Source: Roridomyces roridus (taxonomy: Eukaryota > Basidiomycota > Agaricomycetes > Agaricales > Mycenaceae). Taken from it: DNA of 64,000 nt. Below the pieces are notes generated by a model, which saw only the letters and a program-made list of their open reading frames with translations, did no database searches and was not told the origin of the DNA. A program made the translations under genes and the position numbers. Location: assembly GCA_029378245.1 (NCBI GenBank), contig JARKIF010000017.1:1116001-1180000 (forward strand), read 5' to 3'. Below are positions 20,540-31,034 of the stretch, piece by piece. Each line of letters opens with the position of its first letter. The stretch's first letter is position 1.

Positions 20540-21780
20540 CACTGAGGTCGGCGATGACGGTGAAGTTCACCGTCGCGGTTCACCGGCACAGGGAGTGGAT
20601 TTTCACCGGAAGAGTACTGCACGATTCCTGAGAATTCACCGTAAGATCAGTTCACGTAAAAAACAGGTTAATCCACCTACTTCTGTTCACGTACATATGT
20701 TTGTGAAATACACCAAAGAGTTGTTGAATATGCATCCATCCCCTGGCAAAGCTAATGAAATCCGAGCAAAGTTTCAATGGAATTCATATTACAATCTACG
20801 TGAATACACAACTAATCGTCCTCTACGAACAGCGCCGCCGGGTTACTGCCCGCATTGTTGCCCCGTCGTCCTGACCACCATCCTCCGGGCTACCATGCCA
20901 GCCCGCTAGAGGCTCATCATCGCCATCATCCGTGCATTCGATGCAAAGCGGGTGCGGTCAACTACCCCGCGGCAACGGCGGGGAGGAGTCCGACCGATGA
21001 GTTGAACGGCGCTCCGGCACGCGAGTGCTATTAACGGCGGGAGGACTCACCCAAAAGACCTCAAGTTGCGTCAGTCAACAGTAGATCAGTAGAGAGTGTG
21101 TAGTGACACACCTTGGTCCCATGAGCCCGCCATGAGTGAAGGCGCCGCACGAGTCGTTACTGGGGTGATTACCGCGGCGTACTTGTCGATGACCTGAGAA
21201 ACGTATGGGGGGAGATGGCCGCACCAAAGACACACTGCTCTTCTTATAATCCGTCTTCTCCGTTTGGTGGTGGAGCTAGTATGTGGAGCAATTGAGTGAG
21301 GCTCCACTGCGCAGTAGGGTCTCGAGAATTCAGCCCATCGACAGCAGGAGGGTGCAAAGAGGAGGGGTCCACAGAACAGACGTCGGTGGACGCCAGGAGG
21401 GTGGCCTGACGTTGGGCTCGAGAGTTGTCGTGGTGGGAGAGAAGAAAGTGATATTGATCCTCCATGACATCATGGCTCCACGGACGAAGAAAAACAACTC
21501 CCCAAGTCTTCCTCTCACACGCTCCGATACCTGGACTCGAAGCAGACGCCGACGCAGTGAACTAGATGATGCGATGGCGGCCCTCTCTCTCCGCATATGA
21601 CTTGGGTTGGAAACTGGGGCACGAGCCGAAATTCACTAACTTTTTATCGTGAATCGTTCATTAGGTCTCAGATGGGTGAATTAGGTACGTGAATAATATC
21701 TACACGAAAAATGATTCACGAGAACAAGTGGGTGAATGGGAACCATTACGTGAAATTCACATTCATTTGAATCCTCAGTG
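20540..21780. mobile_element. CACTA-like element with GTGAA/TTCAC palindromes (1241 bp)
   Basis: The ends read CACTGAGG and CCTCAGTG. Next to each lie repeats of a GTGAA-TTCAC palindrome. Left examples: GACGGTGAAGTTCACCGTC at 20556-20574, TTCACCGG, GAATTCACCG and GTTCACG. Right examples: GTGAATCG, GGTGAATTAGG, GTGAATAA, ATTCACGAG and CGTGAAATTCAC. No transposase is seen. The immediate flanks (AGC left, ATG right) do not form a clean 3-bp duplication, so an end may be altered. Assignment rests on similarity of architecture to the three better-delimited elements here. Confidence 0.6.
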
Positions 21781-22082
21781 ATGGGCCACCGTGTTTTTTC
21801 TCTGCAAACTCGGCTGCGGGACGGTGGCGGGAAGACTGGGCGGAGGGGGAGGATTTGCGGAAATCAGGAACCGTATGGTGCGTGCGTTTTCTATAGCTAC
21901 GCTCTTTGTTTCAAGGAAATTCCACCCAAGTACGTCTAGGGACGCTGCGCTCGGTAGACGATTCTCAGGCTGCATCCAACTTTCACAATTGTGAGCGCCA
22001 TATCCACGGGTTCCCAGATTATCAATAATCCAATTCCAATCCATCCCGCGATCTGGCCGATTCCTGCCCCCAGGTAATATAG

Positions 22083-23361
22083 CACTGTGGTCTGCCAACA
22101 ACCTGGATTCCAGGTAGTGATTTCAGTATGCCGGAGACCTGGATTTCAGATAGATAACTACCTGGATTCCAGTAGAACATTTCAAATTTCAGGGTGCCGG
22201 TTTTCAGGTATTAAAGGAAACATTCCAGGGGTCAGATTCAGGGTGTTTTGACCTGACTTCCGGTCAATATCAAGCTGAATACGCCACATCTTCAGGTATT
22301 GGGCAGGGGGGAATAACACACAAAAAGGTAGTGAAATTCTGTATGATTGATATGGAAATACATGGCTGTCTACTACTGGGCACCGTTCAGTTCCTCGTCG
22401 GTCATCAACCTGTGCTTCTAGCAAGGAGGTCAGTCCGCGCGGGGAGTGGACAACTCACCACGACGAACAGCATCCACTAATTGAACAGGACTGCCAAAAG
22501 AAGTCAGTGAGATGAATGAACGATACGGCGCGTGACACACCCAAAGATTATTCACAGCCCAGCTGGTAGCGAGTCATCTGGTGTAGCCGGACAATGGGAC
22601 TGGCCATGGGAGGACTGGTCCGTATGCAGGCTATACGGTCCAAGGTGAGTGTTGGGCAGTCAAGATGTGTCCGAGAACGCACCTAATAAGTCTCGTCGAG
22701 GGGTCAAGCGGGCAGCACATAGCTAGGGTGAGGGCATGGGGGAAGTTTGGGGGCGTCGAGCATCCCAAGGCAGCTTTATATTGGCTGTGGAGCCCTAAGC
22801 GATGGAGTGAGTGGAGCGTATGAGAACGCACAGCCCGAGCCGGGTTGGGTACCCAAGAGCGAGAGAAGATGTACAACACCAGAGAGAGTAAGGTTGGCCG
22901 GGTTGGCAGGATGGGGAGAAAGCGAGGCGGGACGGAGGAGATGGTGGACGGTGGTGGTGGGTGAAGAGTGAGAGGATGAGCAAGCCTGACGTCACCAGCT
23001 CCACAATTCAATTCGGAACCGGCATCGGCGGCACGTGCAGAGGACTCCAGTGTCCACCAACCAACCGGTCATTGTCGACTCACTGCTGAGCACAACATAT
23101 GGATTACCACCTTCAACCGTACCTTCATTAAGTAGGGGTGGGAAAGAATAAATGACTTTGCATACCATCTCTCAAAAATTTCCCCGTACAATTCACGTTG
23201 AAAAATGCTGACTTTCACGATGTCCAACTCAACCCCGAGAGATACCTGAAAAAACTCCCTGAAATCCCAAGTACCTGAAACCAATTTCAGGTCAAAAGAG
23301 ACTGAATGCTGAAAGTCAGGATGCGAGTACCTGAATTCCAGGGGGTTTGACAACCACAGTG
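22083..23361. mobile_element. CACTA-like element with CCTGGATTCCAGG palindromes (1279 bp)
   Basis: Termini are CACTGTGGTCTGCC at the left and, read inward, CACTGTGGTTGTC at the right. A perfect 3-bp duplication TAG flanks it (22080-22082 and 23362-23364). Subterminal copies of CCTGAATTCCAGG-like motifs (CCTGGATTCCAGG, CCTGGATTTCAG, TACCTGAATTCCAGG and many single CAGGT/ACCTG halves) fill about 250 bp at each end. The inner 650 bp shows no transposase. It is interpreted as a non-autonomous CACTA/EnSpm-type element. Confidence 0.8.
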
Positions 23362-24035
23362 TAGTCTGATCTCGTCTGCAGCGCTAGGCAGCGCTCTAGA
23401 ACCCGGTGAATTAGACCTGAATCGATGATACGACTATTAGCCGATGCCAAGAGGCCGAAGATGTGGCGCCGGGCCGGGCCGGCGGATGCAGGAAGACGGA
23501 TTCGGATTCTCTATTGCCGACAAATTACTTCAATTACTTGACGTACTTGACGTCCCACTGCATCAGGTATGTGTTCGTTGCCACGGCACTCTTAGCTCCC
23601 CAAGATGGACGCATTCAGTCCGGCCCGCGGCGGTTTCATATTTCGGCTCGGGGCATGCCTCCTTCACGCCGCTTTGGACCGACAACACAGTCTGTCGGGA
23701 GGGACTCAGTTCAATAACACGGCTGTGGGCTCACGATACATGACCACCGAAGGGTGAAAGCTCTCTGACTGCCGTCTGCAATTCAAGAATTCGCGAGCCA
23801 AGTCCAACGGGCAAGATCGCGGAACATTACGGCGTCGAAAGTCCGTCCTGAGAGCGGTGAAGAGCTAACCGATCTCGGCCGCCCATCCCATCCACTATCT
23901 ATATCAAGTTTCAACGTTGTAACAAGAACGCGCGATCAGCACGGTATCCCGAGCCCGTGTTGCGTAAAACCGCGAAAGCTATGTAAGTATGTATCAGAAC
24001 CCGTCCCCGTCCCTCTCTTTCTCCCTCCTCCCACC
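23362..24035. other. Intergenic, upstream of the GH79 gene
   Basis: No gene is supported. A C/T-rich stretch (about 24001-24035) immediately precedes the ATG, as is common in fungal promoters and leaders. Confidence 0.35.
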
Positions 24036-26541
24036 ATGCTGCGTGTCCTCCTCTGGAGTCTATGGCTCGTCCACAGCGGGAGCCGGGCCCTCGCGGCGAT
24101 AACAGTCGGTCAACAAATTCCCCTCGGTATCCTCAGCGCCGTAGCGCCCGGAGCCACCCAGCTGGCAGCCTACAACGATACCGTCCTCAATCCGCCCCCC
24201 ATCCCCACTCCTGCACCAGCGACATCCTGGGGGCTGTCGCTCCAAGCAGCGAATACCAGCGTTCCACAGGGCCAATTGTCGATTCCCATTCCGGGTACAT
24301 TTTTGGGGTTTTCGATAGAGATGTCTGTGATTACGCAGTTGTGTGAGTGAAATTCTTCTTGCTATTTGTGCGGATGTTAGCTGACGGTTACCAGTCGGGA
24401 TAAATTCGTACGTTGCTCGCGTTCCCTTTGCGCCACACCGTCAACTCCCCCGCCTAGCTCATTCATCCAACCTCCGTTCCTCAACCTCATGTCAAACATC
24501 GCCCAACGATCGGGGGCTGTCCACGTCCGAGTGGGCGGTAATACGCAAGAATACGCCTATTACGTCGACTCGCTACCTGAATCAAGAGCAATAGCAAAGG
24601 AGAAGGCAAACACCAACAACCCGACGGAGACACCAGCGGTCATCTACACGACTGATTTCTTCTACATGCTTTCCAACATCTCATCCTTCTCCGGCGTCAA
24701 GTGGTACATCGGCGTACCCTTCAACGATACCACCAAATTCCGGTTTGAGATCGTCGAGATGGGCGAGGCTATTCTCGGAGACAACATCCTGGGCATTCAG
24801 GCAGGAAACGAGCCTGATCTCTATGTTGCGTGCGTTGAACACCTCCCCTTGTTGGGCGTTGCTAACTGTTGTTGTAGCCATAAGCACCGAAACAAGACTT
24901 ACGGCCCAGCGAACTATACCGACGAAATCGGACAGCTCATCGCGGCGATGGCGGCGGATGACAAGATTCCAGTCAAGAACACCCTTATCGGCCCGAGCGT
25001 TTCTGGGACATGGTCGCCCGAGGACGTATTCGACACTGGGTTCATCACAAAGTACACGGATAACTTGTTGGCGCTGTCCGTCGAACAGTGAGCTTTTCCT
25101 TCCTCCTCTTTTTTCGCATGTTGAACGGGGGTGTAGCTATCCAATAGTGAGCCTTTCCTCCTGTTTATCTCTTCGTGGGATGTTGAGCGCCGTGCCAGGA
25201 TAATTGCTTCCCAGGTAGGTTGTCAAATGATAGTGCGAATGGGGGATACTGACGACGATGCCAGTTTACGGAATAAGCACGTACCACGACCCCCAAGAAA
25301 CCTTCCCCTCCTTCCTCTCTCACTCCGCCGCGCAAAGCCTTGTTAAACCATACCTCAATGCCGCCTCCATTTCACAGGCCGCCGGGAAGCCTTTCCTGAT
25401 GTTCGAAACCAATTCAGCATCGTGCGGTGGGTTTCCAGGGATCAGCGATTCATTTGGGGCGACGCTGTGGGCATTGGATTATGGGCTCCAGGTGAGTGAA
25501 CGCATTGCCAATTTCTGAGACTGCGCCGAGTTTCATTGTACAGATGGCGTATAGCAATTTCTCCGGTGCTATGCTGCATGTCGGAGGCCAGAATGTGTAT
25601 TATAACGTGAGTTTTTGACGGTGGCCCAGATTAGAAAGGAGTTGACGTCGTCTCCAGCCCTTTACGGCTCCCCCGACGAATCAGTCCAAGTTTTTCGAGT
25701 GGACCGTCGGCTCCAGTACGCATATGCAACATTTTCTCGTCGCAGTCGTCTCATCACCGCCCAGTTTATTATTCGGCCCTTGTTTCCGCCGAAGTCTTCG
25801 GAAAGACCAACACGGCGCAGATTGTCGATATGTTTGGTAACAACGCTAGTGTATACACCCCGTACGTCTCGGTCCTCCCCGTCTTGTCTCAACTGTAACC
25901 CCACGTAGGCAATATGCGATCTATGAAAACGGCGCCCTTGCCCGCGTGGGACTATTCAATTATATGACCGATCCGTCCGGGGCAAATGACTACACCGCCT
26001 CACTTAGCGTTGCGGGGGGGAATGTTCCTGCATCGGTACAAGTCAAGTGAGTCCCACCCAGTGGGAATCAAGAACCCAGGATGGGCTGATCCCAATGCAG
26101 GTACCTACTATCGGATTCCGTGTCGACAAAAACGAACATCACCTGGGCCAATCAAACTCTAGGCACCCAACGCACCGTCGACGGCCGCTTCCGCGGCACG
26201 GAAAACATCATTACAGTGCCCTGCGACACCACAGCCAACACATGTGCCATCCGTGTCCCCGCCCCGTCCTTTGCGCTCGTATTCTTCACCGCAGACCCAC
26301 TGCCAGCGATCAGCACAGTCACGTTCGCTACGACGGCGTACACCAATTTGGGGGCGACGGCCACGGTGGGGAAGGATGTGTTGGCTACGAGTAATGGGAT
26401 GACGGGGAAAACATGGCTTCTGGGGAGTACGAGTAAGGGGCAGGTTGCCGCGGCGACGGCGCGCCCGGCTGTTGGCGCTGGGCGGTTGATTACGGTGTGG
26501 CTCTTGGTGATGACGGGGATTTTATTGGAGACCTGGGATTG
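24036..26541 (+). CDS. Secreted GH79 family glycoside hydrolase (beta-glucuronidase-like)
   Basis: A signal peptide (MLRVLLWSLWLVHSGSRALA) opens a product of roughly 600 residues over about ten exons with 50-70 bp introns, including a very small second exon (FGINS). Landmarks: IPGTFLGFSIEMSVI, HVRVGGNTQEYAYY, GVKWYIGVPFN, IQAGNEPDLY (GNEPD carries the acid/base Glu of clan GH-A), LIGPSVSGTW and FMLFETNSASCGGFPG (nucleophile Glu). A beta-rich C-terminal domain follows. The C-terminus is hydrophobic (LITVWLLVMTGILLETW) after a Thr/Ala-rich stretch, suggesting GPI anchoring. GH79 enzymes release glucuronic acid from proteoglycan or arabinogalactan side chains. Exon borders in the second half are approximate. 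Confidence 0.85.
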
Positions 26542-26886
26542 AAATGAGTTGGACTTGAGGCATTGTTGTATGTACAGCTACTACGTGTGATAAATTACTT
26601 ATTGAGGTAGTGAAGCTGAACCAGATCATCAGTCTGGGTGTTGCTCTGACTGTTTGGGTTGATTTCGAGTAGTTCAACCTTCACATGAGCATCATCCAAA
26701 TTCTCCTAGAGATGCTGCACCGAGGCATGTGCTCACTGTCCGATTTCACCACCCCATGCGCATTGAGCCTGAACCCTGATGCGAACCTCAAATGGGTGGT
26801 TCTTCGGTACACGTCGTGACACAATAACAATACTATCTATCTATGTAATCGAGTACAAAATCCAGCTGCAGTATCCGCACAACAAA

Positions 26887-28348
26887 TCATCGACTCTGCG
26901 AACCCGACAAACCATCGTGTTTCGCCACGGGCAAATCAGTACCAACGCCTAATCTCTCCGCTGACATCCTCCCCGCACCCTCATGCTGCTGCTTTGAGGC
27001 AGTCAACCCCGCACGCAGCCGATGATGCTCCTCTGATCCTCCACCCCCCAACGCCGTTCCCCAAGGCCGACTTGTCCCCAGCTCGATCTCATCGAGCCGT
27101 CCCGTAATGATATTCATATGAATGTCCCCACTTCTGTCTCTCTCCTCATGCACCGCGCGCATGTTGAGCAAAACAAGCAAGTTGTTCGAGTACAACTTTC
27201 CTTTCGTCCATCCGAGTGCGACAAAGTAGTTGTGTTTCCGGAAGGCGAAGACAAGGAATATTTGGAGGAGGTTGGCGAATGCTGGCGGATGGCGTGGGTG
27301 AGGGATGGATGGATGGATGAAGACTTACCTGTGAGCGACCCAGTCGCGATCGTATACCGAGTGATCTTGGCTACCGTATTCTTCATTGCGCTCGAGATCA
27401 CGGTTCCTTTCCTCAGCTATAGCAGGTTCAACATGACTTGACTGTAAGCCAAACTAGGGTGAATGGGACCCACATAGTACGTCATGAGCGCAGCGATCGT
27501 GAGATCACAGAGTGCGTTTGCCGAAAGCCAGAACTAGACAACGTTTCAAGTATTTAGCAATTATGAATCATCAAGACTGACATTGATAACCAACGGCCTG
27601 TGCGAAACATGGGACAGCTTCCCGTCCAATCCGCTCTGAATCCCATCTGCGTTGCCAAGACTGAATTGGAGGAGCGACATCTGTGGTCTTCGGCGTAAGA
27701 CCTTGGAAAGTGGGAAGTGAACAAGCAAACTCCGGGCTCACCAGAATGATGATAACAGCTGGGATGCGCGAACCCGAGAGCGTTCGTACGCGAGAAGCAT
27801 AATACACCTGCACAGTGAGGGATATGAAGGAAGGGAGGATGATGCCGGGGATGTATGTCAATGTGCTGTCATTGAGGATCGCAACGTCGCCGTAATTAGC
27901 ACCAAATATTCTGTAGCTGCACAATACCCGGGTAAGCTCCGGGTAGGAAGGAAGGAGGAGGGACACACGCAGAATTACACATAACCAACGTCTCGGCGAG
28001 CTCGAGGAGGAATAGTCCATAAACGATACCCTTGGTGGCCCTCCGGTCTTTCGGGAATGCGCAGTAGTAGAAGTCTGGTCCTTGCAGTAAGTCAGGGGTT
28101 CCGGCGTATCGGCGTGCTGGGGTACCTACACACTTGCACGACGAGGGAGCCCATGAGTCCCCAGTTGAAGAACATTCCGAACAGCTGGGTGCGATTTTCA
28201 GTGAGGTTGCGGTATAGCTATAGAGGCAAGAGACGAACCTGCGGAGCGATTCTGTCCAGAGGTTAGAAGGAGGACGAGGATTCAGACCGATGGCCACTTA
28301 CTGATCACCCAAAGGAGGCGGGGTTGCCCGCGCTGCGATACTCAACAT
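26887..28348 (-). CDS. DUF6534-type seven-helix membrane protein
   Basis: It starts MLSIAARATPPPLGDQ (ATG at 28346-28348) and is split by about seven short introns. Successive exons give LFGMFFNWGLMGSLVVQV, YFYYCAFPKDRRATKGIVYG, LFLLELAETLVMCNSA, a span around IPGIILPSFISLTVQVYYASRVRTL, and IPAVIIILV. FWLSANALCDLTIAALMTYYV and, in the last third, KLYSNNLLVLLNMR follow. This is the recurrent pattern of the large basidiomycete DUF6534 family of predicted 7-TM proteins of unknown function. The soluble tail (about 85 residues) is Gly/Ser/Gln-rich and ends GLSGSQSR before TGA. Some exon joins are estimated. Confidence 0.8.
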
Positions 28349-28905
28349 GGACTGCAAGGCGAGGAGTAAGAGGATTCAGAAGTATGTAGAAAGTCGTTGT
28401 GTGCGCCGTCCGGGAACGAAAATGTGGATCCTGTCATGGACGTGAGAAGCGCCGTTTCATCGGAGCCCTAAAGTTCCCGTGCTCCAGCCCCCGTCCGTCT
28501 GTGCTTAGCAACACCACGGTAGTTGAACTTGAAGGATTCAGATTGGAGAATCAATATATCATGGATCATACCGCCCGTCGTCTCACCTGCTCCAGGAACG
28601 AGGATGCGGGTGAAGAGCTGAGGAGGTCGCACTACTGGACGTAATGTGGCAACCCCTGCCTGGTTACCATGATCGCCGTGTGGTAAGGCCAGTTTCCAGA
28701 CTCGATTGGACTCGAGATACCAATCGTGTATGGCACGCGCTTCTGTCGACAGACATTTCGTTTGGTTGAAGAAGGCGGCCGATGATATGATTTTTGAGAA
28801 GGAAGTCAACAAAGCCAATGTTTTTTTTTTTCAAAAAAAACGGAGTCACTGGTTAGTTACAGGAGAAATGGGCAAATGAAGGTAAGTCGGAGCTGCGGAA
28901 GAAGG
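28349..28905. other. Intergenic, no gene seen
   Basis: Contains poly-T/poly-A (about 28820-28840) and short unconvincing frames. It probably includes the promoter of the DUF6534 gene. Confidence 0.35.
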
Positions 28906-30403
28906 CACTGTGAAAACAACGGCACATGAATTTCATGTCGCCGTGCCATGAACAAGCAGAATCACAGTCTATGGCCTGAAATGAACAGATCAAATACCTC
29001 GGGTACTTCCAGCTAACTGCAAAATTCTGGAGCGCTTGAAAAAAAGTTTATACACGATATATGACGTTGACCTTCTTAATCGAGTCCGCGCTCCACAATA
29101 GCGACCACTGAGGGTTGCGGGAGAGCTGTCAAAGTCTGGGTGAAGTATTTCTGGGAGTGCTCCAGAATTTTGCAGTTAGCTGTCAGACGTTAATTTGCGA
29201 TTTTTACGGAGTCCGTACAATGTATGAAATCATGGCCTCTTCGGTGAAAATCAGGAACAATTCCGCTGAATTGGTGAAGCCGAAATCATGGGAGAAACAC
29301 ATGAAAATCAGGGAGCAAGATGGAAATGAACATTGATCGAGCCAGGGTCTTCTTCAATCAACCTATACCCCGTCTGGACGTCCCTTGACGACCGCGCTGT
29401 TGCACAGTGAGATATTTGCACGGAGAAGGACTTGGGAAAGTTGTGGGAAGGCCGGTGTGGAGCCATGCTGCGGATGAGGTCAGTGGTGTCACGTCTGTCA
29501 CGGCGCTCCACTCCTTCCTCCCAACCCTCATGTCGCCTTCCCCCCCGTTCTTCAATGTACCTCTCCTCCACTCTCTTCTCCCCAGGAGCCCCCTGTCGAC
29601 AGTACTTCATTGCAATATCAACGTCTGGACCCTTTGATGCCCTTCCACTCTGCACATCATGAACCTCGGACGACAGCTTGAAGACAGCACAAGAAGCCGC
29701 TGTGGCTGTCTCGACTGAGTGTAGGGCTTGGTTCTTGGGACCCAGTGCTCCAATCACTGTTGACCTCAGGTGCGTCACGAGCTCATCCTGCTACGATCTG
29801 CTGACCGGATACGAACTTGATGTCCTCAAGCTTCTCGAGTCGATGGCGGGGCCAGAGCTCGCTTCTTTCAGGTATGTGCCCTTCTATGGCTTTTGTCCTT
29901 GAGCTTGATTCCCTCCCCATCTACGACGCCGCTACCGTGGCCTCCCACTGCTTGAGGTGTGTACTAGTGTACACCTTCGAGCCGCATTCTGATCTGACAT
30001 CCAGCCGCAGGTTGATCTTTTCGAATCCGGTGATGCGTGTGTGGCTCTTGAGTCCCGGTGGCGGTGGAAGCAATAGCGGGCGGGCTGCTGGTAGCACTTC
30101 CTTGTATTAGCTACATTACTTTGAAATTCATATTCCTTTCATCCGAAATTCAGTCCCTCAGGAATAGTATTCATTAGGAAGCTGCATTGCTCAAATCAAA
30201 CCCACTCAGTTCCCAGTCATTTTCATGTCATGGGAACATGAATTCGGTACATGAAAACGTCGAAAACGGACATGAATTGGTTATTCACATTTCATGGAGG
30301 AGGAGGTGATTTTCGACCACCCTCACGTGAGTTTCATGGCATCGGTGCATGATTTGGGGGTACCCGGGGTACATGAAAATCATGTCCCCCGGGTCTCACA
30401 GTG
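28906..30403. mobile_element. CACTA-like element with CATGAAATTCATG palindromes (1498 bp)
   Basis: Ends are CACTGTGA and TCACAGTG, flanked by a perfect 3-bp duplication AGG (28903-28905 and 30404-30406). CATGAA/TTCATG palindromic motifs crowd both ends: ACATGAATTTCATGTCG and CCATGAACAAG at the left; ATGTCATGGGAACATGAATT, ACATGAAAACG, TTTCATGGAGG and GTACATGAAAATCATGTCC at the right. No transposase frame was found in the middle. It inserted about 11 bp beyond the terminator of the initiator tRNA-Met gene. Confidence 0.8.
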
Positions 30404-30416
30404 AGGTGGAGCAGCC

Positions 30417-30422
30417 AAAAAA
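30417..30422 (-). terminator. Pol III terminator of tRNA-iMet
   Basis: Six consecutive T residues on the minus strand, 17 nt downstream of the 3' end of the tRNA, as expected for an RNA polymerase III terminator. Confidence 0.85.
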
Positions 30423-30439
30423 GCCAGTTGCGGCCAGGA

Positions 30440-30512
30440 TAGCAGCAACTCGTTTCGATCGAGTGACCTCGGGGTTATGGGCCCCGCGCGCTTCCATCTG
30501 CGCCATGCTGCT
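30440..30512 (-). tRNA. Initiator tRNA-Met (CAT)
   Basis: A perfect 73-nt cloverleaf. Acceptor AGCAGCA/TGCTGCT, D arm TGGCGCAGATGGAAGCGC, anticodon arm CGGGG-CCCATAA-CCCCG with anticodon CAT, T arm ACTCG-ATCGAAA-CGAGT, discriminator A. The T loop begins with A and reads ATCGAAA in place of TTCGA, which is characteristic of eukaryotic initiator tRNAs. There is no intron. Confidence 0.96.
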
Positions 30513-31034
30513 GATAGACAGGTCATTCGCGTCGTCTTTCCCCACTATCGATCGATGTGAGGGCAGTACATGGATATTGTGATGACATAAGTAGAACGGT
30601 CGTGTACGGGTCTGATTTTTCCTCATGATTCAGTGGGCGAAAAGAAGGACAGGGGGAAATCTGTTCAGATGTGGCGGGATCTCCGAGTCCCAGAATCTCC
30701 CTCAGAAGGTGACACTCGGCAGCGACTCGAGTCGGTCTCGGATCACACTGGTCTGGATCAAATAGGGGTTGTTTGGTTGTGCTGGTACGTGATCTGATGC
30801 CGTCGGCACCCTTGAACGTAAATAGCCATGGGCTGTGTGCACAGCACCGACCACTCACACTCACCTTCGACTTTGCCTCCTACTGCTGCTTCCCGGTGCG
30901 CACCACTACTACTCAGGGAATGGCGCCAGTCGCTGGACTCGAGGCGCGGCCAGCGGCGACATTGGACACGCCACGGTATGTCAGGCCACTCAGTCGGCTG
31001 AAATCTCAATATCCTCTCGTCCAGGACCGCACAG
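30513..31034. other. Intergenic, no gene seen
   Basis: Between the initiator tRNA and the next plus-strand gene. No supported feature; it presumably holds the promoter of the gene starting at 31035. Confidence 0.3.

Noticed and set aside
24036..28348. A functional cluster of GH79, DUF6534 and neighbouring genes
   Set aside because: Strands differ, no shared pathway logic is visible, and transposons separate them from the neighbouring genes.
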